Source: Capniomyces stellatus
Taxonomy: Eukaryota; Kickxellomycota; Harpellomycetes; Harpellales; Legeriomycetaceae
Length of the DNA stretch: 64,000 nt
Assembly (NCBI GenBank): GCA_001661515.1
Contig: LUVW01000023.1
Coordinates: 321,475 to 385,474, forward strand
Reading direction: 5' to 3'
Of this stretch, positions 1 to 11,431 are shown piece by piece. Numbering within the stretch: position 1 is the first letter of the stretch; each line of letters starts with the position of its first letter. Made by a program: the position numbers and the translations under genes. The notes under the pieces were generated by a model. That model did no database searches, was not told the DNA's origin, and saw only the letters and a program-made list of their open reading frames with translations.

Positions 1-1143
1 GGGGGGGGGGGGGGGGGAGTTAAAAGAACACCTTTGTCCTATATTTATTATTAAGAGATTGTTGTTTGATAGCAAAAGATAAATAGTCAATGTTTACTTT
101 TTAACCCTGTTTTAAAACAACTACAACCTCTAAACACCTTCATTCGCTCTAGCCAATCGCTGAACACAAATCAAGTTTCAGCTGCCATTGAACTAATGTC
201 ATCTTGGACAAATTAGGGGTAAAACAAATAAGCGAAAACCTCGCACTTTTTGCAGTCTTTCAAATCGATAGCCAATTATATATAAGTTTACTCTGATCCA
301 AGTGCCAGATTTTGGTTTGTATAATCTCGTTTATTAATACCTCAACCATTTCCCAATCTTTTTTTTATTTCTATTTACCACTCCTTTATTATATATTTTC
401 AACCACTACACTATATCTTACCAAACCATCCCATCAATCTACACTTTATTTATTTTTATCTGTGCAATGAACCCACACAACCTTATCATTGATGTCAACA
501 ATATACCATTCAAACTGCTATAAGACTTGGGATTTACACACGCATGCCTGCAATTTTATGAAACCAGTGTTCACAACACCTTTACACCCAACCCTCTTTA
601 ACCACAAATGACTTTATTCTTATTGATACATAGTAAATTGATATATCATTTGGCCCCAGAGTGTGAGTTTGCCAAGAAGCTGCCAACATTGGCCAAACCT
701 ATTACACCTTGTGTAACTTGTAATGTTGATTTATGCTTCTTCATGTGGCACTGTAGACAAGTACCATATGGATCCTTATGATAGCAATCCACGCTATCAT
801 GACATTTGGTAACTCAAAGAAACGGTCAAAAAAAAATGCACTAGCTTGTTAGTTAACATCACAAGGAGTCAAAAACATCGTTGGTTAGTATCAAAAAAAA
901 GCACTTAACTGATCCGATGCCAACTTCTCTGCAATAACTTTAGTTAAGCCTCCGAACAAAGAAATTGTATATGTCACATCCAGAATAATTTGAATACAAG
1001 TGTATTTATAATCCTCTAAAAGTGAAAAATAACTGCCAGTAATTGAAAAACGCTGTTCTTGATCTTACTAAATTATAGGCAAAGATGTTCTAATAAATGG
1101 TAGCTTGGCCACGGCATTTAACAACAACCAACCCTATTGACTT
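1..1143. other. intergenic, AT-rich, starts in a G homopolymer
   Basis: The window opens with 17 consecutive G residues and continues as AT-rich DNA with no convincing coding region on either strand. The right part is the 3' flank of the minus-strand glutathione S-transferase gene. I see no tRNA, repeat array or splice-linked exon here. Confidence 0.6.
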
Positions 1144-1908
1144 TTAGTTGAACTGCACTTCAAATTCTTCGATATAATCGTCCTCAACTATGGCACAATC
1201 AACCCACTCTTGAACCAAGCTGTTGCCAACTATCAAATCCATATATTCGAGACTGAATTTGTCCTTAACCTCCAAAGAGTACTTTTTGATTCTGAATACA
1301 ATAGGCGCAAAGAAAGCGTCAACTATACCAAACTCGCCAAACAAATAGCCTTCGTCCTTGACTTCGCCTTGAGCTGATGGGCCATAGATTTCATTTTTGC
1401 GCGTGGCCTCAAATTGCTGGCGACATTCATTCCACAATTTGGTAATTCGCAAAACATCAGCGTCAACCTGTGCGTCTCTCCATTCCTCTTTGAATTCACG
1501 CTGCGTGAGAACATTGAATGGGAAAACGTTTCTCAATGCAACAAACCCTGAGTGCATTTCCGAAACAGCTGAACGGGCTATTGCGCGATCAAGCCAAAAA
1601 GTTGGCCACAGCTTGTTGGAATTCAAATTGTTTTTGTTCGAGTATTCATATGCCCATTCTGTAATCGACAACGAGTCCCAAATAATAACTGGCCTCTCAA
1701 TTCCCTCGACGGTGAGGTGGATTGTTGGTACCTTTTTTGAAGGAGAGGCCACCAGTATCTTGTCTTTAAAATCTGGCTTGTTGGATAAGAAATGATGCAA
1801 ATTGAATTCGATCCCTGCTATCTTCAATACCAACCAGCCTCTCATTGACCATGAGGAGTACTTGTAGTCGATAAAGTAAAAATCAATATTTTTCACTGAA
1901 GTGTTCAT
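1144..1908 (-). CDS. glutathione S-transferase-like protein, 254 aa
   Basis: Single uninterrupted reading frame, 254 residues, about the usual cytosolic GST length. The N-terminal thioredoxin-fold half carries YSSWSMRGWLVLK (about residues 17-29), the Ser/Trp/Arg signature of the YfcF-like and zeta-like GSTs found in bacteria and fungi. It continues with a KVPTI segment holding the cis-proline and an IIWDSLSITEWAYE stretch that matches the glutathione gamma-glutamyl contact (E/D-S-x-x-I). The C-terminal half is helical with EMHSGFVALR, a motif typical of this subgroup. From family knowledge the protein should conjugate or reduce glutathione adducts in the cytosol; the substrate cannot be read from sequence. 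The ATG at 1906-1908 is the natural start because stops follow upstream in frame. No obvious intron. It stands alone; the nearest gene, epsin, is 2.4 kb away on the other strand. Confidence 0.88.
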   Translation of the reverse strand: MNTSVKNIDFYFIDYKYSSWSMRGWLVLKIAGIEFNLHHFLSNKPDFKDKILVASPSKKVPTIHLTVEGIERPVIIWDSLSITEWAYEYSNKNNLNSNKLWPTFWLDRAIARSAVSEMHSGFVALRNVFPFNVLTQREFKEEWRDAQVDADVLRITKLWNECRQQFEATRKNEIYGPSAQGEVKDEGYLFGEFGIVDAFFAPIVFRIKKYSLEVKDKFSLEYMDLIVGNSLVQEWVDCAIVEDDYIEEFEVQFN

Positions 1909-4266
1909 TTCTGCTGTAATTCTGTTGTTACTTTAAAAAAGACAAAAATAAAGGAATGAAGCAGAGGAAACAGAGTTTGATAAATCCAAAATTGACAAAG
2001 CGTTGGTGTTTTCTTTTATACACACCGTTTCATTTTTGATCGATTTTTTTACTTGAATTTAACTCCATGTATCTAACATGAAAAAAAAGGGTAAGACTTC
2101 ATCAAAAATTAAACGGTAATGGTAATTTCAATAATAATAAATTGTTGTAAACAAAAGACTTATTAATCAAAAGCTGAGTCATTAAAAACAAAACTGCTCG
2201 ATAATACACAACATTGCTTTTATGGACTCGCAACTACTATTTTAATTCAAAATGGATTTTACCGAGTTTTTGACTTTTTTTTTAAAAAAAAAATTTTTGA
2301 CTGGTTGGTTCGTTCTACTAACTGAAAAATGGTCGGTGTGCAGACAACCGATTTTCATAGTTCACGGGGATACCTTACCCCTACAGTAGTGTAAAAATTA
2401 CGTAGTTGACGCTTGAACGAGGCTAGAACGGCTTCTAGAACATTCTGTTGAAAAATTGCGTGCACAAGTTTTCCAAGGAGCTTGATTTACTAGATACTTG
2501 CCAAACCTGAAACAAGCTTTGACAAACAATTGTGTTTTTTCCTCTTATGCTTGACTTGGGATCGATAAGAACTGTCGCAGTTACACTATTAATTGAGGAA
2601 AAAGGAAAGAAAGGAAAAAAATATGTTCGATTGTTCAGTAATTTCACAGATTTATACTAGCTGTGTATTGTTTTAGCCAATTTACTTTTAGCAGCTATGT
2701 ATTTTTTTTTATTCAACTATATGCGTTCATCTGATAGAGTATAACAACATGACTATAGAGTGTATACACAACCAAGTGGATATAATCGGTTAGAAAAAAT
2801 TATGTTGCGTCAGCTAAAAAATGGTTTAGCAACACGTATTAAATAAAAGGATGCTTCGAATAAAATTAAAGACCTTTTGACCATTATACTGCATTGATTA
2901 AAGAAGCTTGCAAAAACAGAATGATTGGAGAAAGAGATACAAAAAGTGGTCGACAAAGACGCATCTCTCGGTGGTTTTATGTAAATATGGATGGCGTAGT
3001 TGCCGCTATTTATTCCGCTAACGCAGTAGATATACAGAAAGTAACGCTCGCTTTATGTTTTGAGTGTTAAAACAGGGCCGATTTAAAACATTGAAAATGA
3101 ACTTCAATAAAAAAATAAAAAAAAACATTGAAAATGGGGTCTAGCATGAAATTAAGACAGCACAAAAAGTGCCAAGCGTAAAACGGAAAGCACCAAACGT
3201 AAAAATAAAATACCAAGCAAGCCAAGACAAAACAAAACAGCTTTAGGTCCGAGCATAAATTCACTTTAAAAACAGCGTGATTTGACTTGAGGCAGATTTA
3301 AACGTTAACCTACGCTGAATCAGATGACTATAGCGATAAATAAATTAGTTTGGTTTTTTAAAGAATAGTTAGTGTATTACTTTATTGAATAATTAGATTT
3401 TTTTAACAAATATTTTTAGTTTAGTTTTTTTTTTTTAATGAGTTACTAGTTTATTTTTTTTAACTTTACCGTACATTACGACGAGTTTTTAAACAAAATG
3501 AATTTGGGAGTATTCATTTAGTGAAACCAATGTGATTTAAGGTAAAAATTGGTAGAACAAAAAATATATATTAAGTCGGATTTGTCGAGCAAACAGCCAA
3601 TGGATAAGCAGTTTTTATTGGCATGTTCAATTGGCGCTATTGCTAAAGAGTTGAGAGGAGCGAATAGGTTACTAATTAAATTAACTATGATTTGTTTGAG
3701 AAAATACGAAAAAGAAATAAAGAATAAAGGAACAGACAAGAGAAAAAAATATCGACCAATAAATTTAGATGAATTCTGTGATCAAGATGGATGTGTTTCA
3801 AGTAAATGAATTTAAGAGAATTAAAAACTGGCAAAGTAAATTAAACCAAATAAAAACGCTAAAAACTAGTTATTTAAGTTACAAATAGCAAAAAAACAAA
3901 ACCATAAAAAGAGCAACCAAGTATATCAGGAAAGAAGCCTTTATAAGAAAAACTAATCGCAATTTAAAACTGGGGTGCGAATTGTACAGTAAAATATAGA
4001 GAAAATCAACAGGCTAAAGTAGACCCGAATAGATTTAAAGTAGCGATTAGCTCGACCTTATACGAATCGGACCATTACTTGAACAGGACAAACATAAGTT
4101 TCTGCCACTGCTAGAGGCTATCAAAAAACAGAAGCAAGCCAACAAGGACTGTGTTCAGAAACATACCGGGTATAATAGACCTTTACGACTCGGAAAGCAA
4201 ATAAGATATAAACACAAACACATAAATCGCAACAAAAAGTAATCGAACAGAATCAACACTTACAGA
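1909..4266. other. intergenic, no supported gene
   Basis: About 2.4 kb of AT-rich DNA between the divergently oriented GST (minus) and epsin (plus) genes, so it holds both promoters. Short open frames occur, for example an 86-codon plus frame ending at 3809 that lacks an ATG start and a roughly 46-codon frame starting at 2921, but none has a recognisable domain or convincing flanking splice sites. Confidence 0.5.
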
Positions 4267-7033
4267 ATGAGTTCAGTTTCAAAGACTATGCTACGTTCTG
4301 TGTAAGTATTAAAAAAAAACACAGAAGAGTACATGCAATATGCATATTGTGTGTGTACGTGTGTAGTGTGTGTGTTTGCGCGATTGAATTTACGTGAATT
4401 AGTTATTTTTGCCATGAAACGGGGTTTATAAAGCAGTACTTTTATTTGAAAAAAATAAATCAAACTTTGGGTATGAAATGTGTATTTTTCTTAGCAAGAA
4501 CAAGACAAAGGGGTATTCGAGTATCCAGGTAAAGGTTCGGGATGCAACCTCTTCAAAGGAATACGGACCTGACGTTTTTGTGGCAAGCGAAATAGCGCAC
4601 GCTACATTCAATAGGTAAGACCCAGTCTTTTAATGAAAGCGAATGTCTTTTCAGGTATATTCGCTAACAAGTCACCTTTGTAATAAAAAGTGAGGCTTAA
4701 ACGGGTGGCATTTTGCTTAAAAAAGAAAGCAGGCAGAATGCAACAATATATGTATATATGTATAACAGAGAAGGTATTCAGGGTGCCATCGTTATATTGA
4801 ATGAATTAAATACAAAACGCAAAATACAAAACGCAAAATAATATATTTTTATAGAAATGAACTGCTGGAGATTTTGGAAATCATAGACAAGCGACTGAAT
4901 GATAAAGGAAAGCTATGGAGACATGTCCACAAGGTTGGTATTTGTATTTGTAGTTGACGGGATTGATGTGTATAAGTGTATTTCGCTGATATTGTGGTTG
5001 TGAATAAATAAAACTAACGGTTGGTTTTTGTATAAAACACAAATAGTCGCTGTTGATTGTAGAGTATTGTTTGATTATGGGGTCTAGCCAGGTTGTAGAG
5101 TATTTTAAGGGAAACATGTACGTTGTAAGGACCTTGAGCGATTTCCAGTATATCGATGATGCAGGAAATGATAGAGGAGCGGCGAGTAAGTACACGGTTT
5201 ATATGTCTCTTGTGTAATGTACATATATGGCTTGTTTTATATACAAAAGAAAAAAAAATGTTTGAGGACTGAATGGGGGAAGGTAGTGGGAGCAGTTTAA
5301 TGGAGTATGAGTAAATATGATGTTTGAACTTTATAGTTAGAACCAAGGCTAGAGAGCTGACTGCACTATTACACGACAACGGTAGATTAGAAAAACTACG
5401 TAGAGAAAAAAAGATGCCAAAGGGATCAGGTGCAGACGATGGGGGAGGGATATTTGGCCAGCCAACAATGAAGTATACTAGTAAGGCATCTAACGGAGGG
5501 ATGAGTACCAATTCTAGCTCAGTCCACACAAACTCGCTAGCGCAGTCGCAAGAAGACGAGCAGCTGAGATTGGCAATTGAAGCCAGCAAAAACGAGTTTA
5601 TCAGTTCCAAGACACAAAGCGTAAATGGCTAGTAAGTAGTTGTACTGGTTTATATTTATTTGGCTATTGTTTGTATAACACGGTCTTGTTGACAGAGTGT
5701 AGTATAAACTGTTGTTAATACAAATGATGATTACTTTCTTAGCGACGAGGAGTTGGCATTGAAGATGGCTCTGGAAGAAAGCATGCAGTTGTCGAATTCT
5801 TCAAATGCAAACAACATCAACAATGGGAAGGGGGTCGAGGGTGGCCAGTTTCCAATGCAGCCAGTGGGCGGTTTCATGCAGTTAAACAATAATAACAATG
5901 TATATCAGCCAGATATGCTTAACAACAACATGTCTATGATGGGAGGACAGCAGAACTTTATGCTTCAAAACAACAGTATGGGTTTTGGAGCAGGGTATCC
6001 GCAGCCAGGAGCCAGTAACGGGCCAATGGAATTTGATTCGCTTTACTCGGCAAACAATGCGAATATTGGGTTTAACGTTGGAGGCAATGAGCAGCAGTTT
6101 GGAGGCAATGGACAGCAGTTTGGAGGCAATGCGGGGGTTTTGCAGTTTGGGTCGGTTAGTTCAACACCAGCACCACCAAACAATAATGACATTTTCGGGA
6201 TGAATGGCAACAGTGAAACCCTTAACTCACAAACGGCCAAGCAGGAACTGGAGGCGTTAAACCCATTTGCCAACCCTGCGCTTTTCAGCAAAAATGGTGG
6301 CTCGATGAGCACCGATAACTCGCCAAGTATTTTTGAAGCAAACGCAAAGTTTGGAAATGTGTTTGATAGTGGCGAGTCGGCGAAACCGCTGCCGTTTGGT
6401 GTCAACAATTCGGGTCCTAACGCCCTGATAGCAGAAATCGCAAGAAACTCGACTAAAATCGATCCTTTCGCCAACCTGGCAAACTCCTCGATGGTTGGAG
6501 CCCCTTCAGCTGGAAACTCTGGTCAGATCAGTTCCAACAGCAACACATACAATGCTACCAACATCTTTGGCAACAGTAACACCAACGAAAACGTGTTTAC
6601 ATCCATCAGCCAACAACCAACTCCTGTTTCAGACCCCCTAAACAGCAACCCCTTTGCAGCCAGTCACACACACAGCCACAGTAACAGCCACACCAACATC
6701 AACACTAACACTAACAATTTTGCTGTTTCTCCATTCAGCTCAAACCAACCCAGCAACACGTTGGGTAGCTTCGGTACAGTCTCTCCAAATTACAACATTA
6801 CGTTTACCCCAACAACAAACCTACAGGCAACACTAACTCCTGTCCAACCGCAATTGCAATTCCAGCTTCAGCCGCAGTTACAATCCCCAATCACTTACTC
6901 TCCCGACACAACTTCCACCCTAAGCCCAAACCACAACTCTTTTTCAAACACTCAGTTCCAGGACTTTAGCTTTGGAAAACCCACCAGTGGCCTAAACAAC
7001 CAAAACCAAAATCCGTTCTCTATCAACAACTAA
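4267..7033 (+). CDS. ent1: epsin (ENTH-domain clathrin adaptor), six exons
   Basis: I reconstruct exons 4267-4301, 4495-4614, 4855-4933, 5047-5185, 5337-5631 and 5743-7033, all with GT-AG introns that agree in phase, giving about 652 residues. The N-terminal ENTH domain (about residues 1-150) reads MSSVSKTMLRSVKNKTKGYS, then QVKVRDATSS, EIAHATFNR, LWRHVHKSLLIVEYC and RTLSDFQYIDDAGND, the classical epsin order. It binds PtdIns(4,5)P2 at the plasma membrane. Two ubiquitin-interacting motifs follow: EDEQLRLAIEASKNEF near the end of exon 5 and YDEELALKMALEES across the exon 5/6 junction. The remaining Asn/Gln/Ser-rich tail holds three NPF tripeptides (LNPFAN, SNPFAA, QNPFSI) for EH-domain partners and one DPF for AP-2-type appendages. 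Role: cargo adaptor and membrane-bending factor in clathrin endocytosis. Low-complexity repeats such as FGGN(E/G)QQ occur in the tail. Exon 1 is only 35 nt, so an automated annotation could miss the start. Confidence 0.93.
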
Positions 7034-10000
7034 GTTACCTTTAACAACTATCCTACTTTTTCTTCAGTGTTCACCGTCTATATAATAATGATGTTGCCAT
7101 TTTGTTTTATCCTTTGACTTCGGTCCATTATCTACTTTTTATTATTAGTGTTTTCTTTTTCTAGTTCCACCCACTTTGTTCCATTGTCCTTTACTATTTC
7201 CCTTTTTTGATTTATCTTTTCCTTTTTTTGATTTATCTTTTCTCTTTAACTCTTAATTTCTTTGGCTTTACAGTTGGTGATTCTCTTTATGAAAAAGCCA
7301 AGAATGAAATCATAGTTTCACAATCTTAAGGTTTCCCCCTTGTAAATCTTATTGCCTTTTCCCAATCAAGAGCAAAAAAATAGTGTGTAGTTTATTATTC
7401 ACATTATTGATCTTCTATAAGCGACTTTGTCGCCAAAGTTGACTGTCCAAAGCCCACTACCACTTCTTATTATCTACTCTTATCTTTTTCGTAAATTATT
7501 ATTCAACTACGCGTAAATAAAACTACTCCAAGTCCTCAAAGCATTCACTATCTAGTATTCAACACCCACCACGTAAGCATCGAGTATTATCGTCACTATT
7601 ATTAAATTTTATTTTTTGCCAGTATTTTAATATAAATCGTTTTAAATGTATTGGAATTTGACAATTAAGCGTAGATGGTAATATTGAACCTAATGTTTGT
7701 TTATTTGTAACACAAGTACATCAGTTTCACTCTCTGATTATTGCCTTCTTTTCCACTATTTTTAGTGCTGATACTAAATAAATTTTCATTGATTACTTCA
7801 AAACTGAAAGAAAAATAAAATGTACACTTCCTTTTTTTTATTACCGCTGATTAGTATGAGAAAAATCCACAGTTGTAAATTGGTTTGTAATTCTAAATGT
7901 AATTTCTTCGGTTCTTTCATCTGGCGACCTGAAAGCCGGTGAGTTTTTCTTCTTCCTAAGCTCAGCACCTCAGCTTCAACCACCGTCATCCAAGTTTGTT
8001 TGCACGCAATGCACCTTCCATAAACATCTTATCCAAAACCGTTATTCACTAGGTTTCATGGTGCCAAATTTTCACAAAGACTTGTGTATAGAAGTTGTGG
8101 TTGCATCGCTTTTCAATTACGTCTGTAAATATAGTAGACTTGTTTATACAAGCACCACAGTCAACGTATGAGCAGATCTAAAAACAAATTGATTTTGTCT
8201 ATTTGTCCATTTGCCTGCATTAACAACTTGGAAACGACGTTCTGATTTTAATATACCTTAGTTTAGAATTTCGCAAAACTGAATGACAAAGGGGTTAAAC
8301 AATCAGTGGTTTGACTATTTTTTTTTTTTGGAAGCTTTTCAAACTTGTCGCAGTCAACAACATCCTTCTTACTTTTCTATTTGATTCCATTTTGGAAAAA
8401 AAACAATAAATAAAATGTAGATGGATTTGCCATAAACGGAATGGAGGCTTTGGCATATACCACTAGGCTATAGGCCACCTTATAACACAAAAGATCTTGT
8501 AATAGGCAAAAATACTAATAGACCGCCTCTTACAGATAAGAACACAGCCCAGAATGGCATGGCAAAATCTAGAAACATAGCTCAACATCCAACACACTTT
8601 GGTTTGTAACCAACTGCGCTGATAGTAGCCATTTATCAAACCCTTTGCCTACACCAAGTACCAATAGTCAAAAAAAAGAAGTTTTTTTTTTATTATTTAA
8701 CATTCTTTTTTTTTCCCTTATTTTTCGGGCTAATATTCGTAATATCTTAAAGAACAGTTTATCAGCCCCATCGGTTCTAACCCCTTACCAACATTCAGGT
8801 ATATTTCAACCTGGCAAAATTTTGAGATCTTTCGGCATCTTGAAAATGATCTAGCCGGTCATTTAGCCAACAATACAATCGGTAATTTATAGCAAATAAT
8901 AGATATTGCTATTTAATCGATGGATTGTTGCAATACATAATCCTTGTTTAGAATCAATTACTAAGCTTCGGTGTACAATGTGTTGTCTTTGTTTTTGTGT
9001 CGACTTGTCGCTATCAATTCCCATCTTTGCCAATTTGGCGTAAATAAGACTCTTGTTAAATATTCAAAAGCCAATAGCCAGCCCTTTTTTTTTGTAATAC
9101 TTTCGCCGTCAAGATTATTAGGAATTTATATTTCTTATTAGTAATGCTTTAATTTAAATCGAAAGCGATAGTTGTACTACGTTGTTATAAATTGAGATGC
9201 TTATTTTTTTTTTGATTTCTCTTTTTCCTTTTTAAAAAAAGGAAATGTAAAAAGCTGAGCAACAGCAAAAACTGGAAAAGCTAACTGGGACACTCATAAC
9301 TGTGGATACCCCAACCAAACTAATAAAATAACCTAATATGATATTTTCTCAATACAGTATCAAATCGTACAAGTCGCTTTGTTGATTTTTGAAAATCCCG
9401 TTTAGCTGGGTATTTTGAAAATATTTGATTAAACGACCTTTGTCTTTTTTTCCTATCTATATTTATTATTTAATGCTTTTAGAGACTATTTGTCATACTT
9501 TTTCCTATCGTACCATGTCTTTTAGACTCAAATCACAAGATACCAAGGATATAATCACAGTTACCAAATTACCCCAGTTTAAAGCAATAATAGAACTTTA
9601 CGCAATATTCACAAAGCAGGCTGAAATCATGAATGGAACAGGTTTACTAGCTAATTGACAAATAGATCGCAAGATAAGCGGCATCTAGGCAAAATGGCTA
9701 GTAAACCTGTTTCCTAAATTGACTAAATGCTCAATGGCGTCTTTGATTTTCACATGAATGGGTAAAGTAGGATACAACAGGTTTCTAAGGTAGCCTACTG
9801 TACCCATTTACATGAAAGTTTTGTATATTAACATATAGAGACCACCAACTAACTGTATGATGTGTATGGGGGGGGGGGGGGGGGTGAATATGCACAAAGA
9901 TAAAAAACAAGGTGTATTTAGCACCGGTGTTTCCAAATTGTTTTTTTTTACGCGAACTTGAAACTCTTTTTAGTTTGTAAGCCATTTTTTTTCTGCAAAG

Positions 10001-11431
10001 CTAAATAGTTTAGTTTTGCAAGAAAAAAACAAACGAAAAGATTAATATCATGAGACTAATAAAGAAATAAATAATGTTAAAGAAACGATTTAAATAAAGT
10101 CAAATGTGAATTTATTTTTTTTGGGTTAATAAAGACTTGACGCTAGGCAAATCATCCGTTATTTTATTTTTCTAGATGTGGTTTATAGACTTTTTAATCA
10201 ATAATAGTTTAATTGGCAAATCTGAAGGATTTTTTTTTGTCGCTTGCCATCCTTTAAAAATTCAAGTGTGATAGAGAGCAAAAAAGTAGATTAATCACAA
10301 AGCTTAAAACAAAGAAATAACAAGGATATGAAGGAGCGAAGATTAACCCTGACTAAGCAAAAGGATTCAATTTTTTTTTAGTACAGCAAAGTTGCAGTTT
10401 GAAAAGCAAAAAAAAGAGAAAAAAAAAGACTTTTCAAATTTAGCCAGATTAATGATGAAATTCAACGCAAAAAGTCCAAGGATTTATTTTAGATGAGACT
10501 TAATTTCTGAGCAAAGAATTACAGGTGAATTATTTAATTAACCTTGCATTCACTTTTTTAATACCAAATTAGTGGTTTGAAAACGTAGGCCAACATTGCA
10601 CCTTTATTTTTATTGGTCATATTAAAGCGAAGAATCTCTTGACTTAGTCATTGGAAATTTAATTATTACTAAAAACGCAGTGTTCGTGTAATTGCACCTT
10701 CAATATTATAGTTCAAGAGTCAAATTGTAGATCTTTGTAAGAACAAAAAACCGTTTTACTCATCCACTAAATCTAATTCGCAGGAAATCGCAAAGGAAAA
10801 GAATAAATAATGTCACCACCAAGCTGATTAAAGTTGAATTGTCCAAGCAGTAAAGAAAAATTTGTCATTCTTATCAATTTTAATCGACAATGCATTTTTT
10901 TTTCTATTAAACAAACAGGAAATTATAGCTGCAATACATTAACGTCTAAAGTTAGAGTTGAAAGGAGTTTCTAACGCTTATTTAAGGTTGTTGGGTTGTT
11001 GTTGAATAATACGCAGTGGAACATGCTTTTCTAATTTATTTTGCTTTGTTTTGTTTTGAGACTAGTATAAAAGCGGCATAACATACCCTGCCAAACCCAG
11101 AAAACCAAAACAAAAGAAAGACCAAGCGGTACATATCTTTATAGATACATACTAGTTTTTTTATCAAGTAGGCCTGGATATCCCCACATATCAACAAATT
11201 TGGCAAACTGGTCCTCTTTATATATTTAATACACTCCAAATACATCAAGCTGTCAAGCTACGTGACCCAGCCTAGTTAAACTTCTATTGGTAATATACGA
11301 GTGTAATAGCTCTACTATGGATATATTTATAAAAGGCACTGAGTAGGTTCGATTCGTAAGAGAAAAAAAGAAATACCAAACCGAGTGCATATCTTCCCCC
11401 CCACCCTACAGCCAAATATATATCAACAACA
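7034..11431. other. long intergenic region, no supported gene
   Basis: Nearly 4.4 kb without a coding region I can defend. It has the 3' flank of epsin, many A/T homopolymers, a 17-base G run at 9868-9884 and several 60-77-codon chance frames on both strands. I looked for split exons, tRNA B-boxes and snRNA cores and found none. The last few hundred bases form the promoter and leader of the CBM21 gene. Confidence 0.5.
9868..9884. repeat. G homopolymer, 17 bases
   Basis: A run of 17 G in otherwise AT-rich sequence. It is visible directly and could be a real poly-G/poly-C tract or a sequencing artefact. Similar runs stand at 1-17, 32031-32040 and, as C, at 39523-39533. Confidence 0.95.

Noticed and set aside
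3549..3809. An 86-codon plus-strand frame of ordinary-looking composition
   Set aside because: No ATG start, no recognised domain, and no convincing flanking splice sites; possibly a decayed exon but unsupported.
11340..11360. GGTTCGATTC, similar to a tRNA T-loop
   Set aside because: Flanking sequence forms no cloverleaf and lacks an A-box at the right distance.
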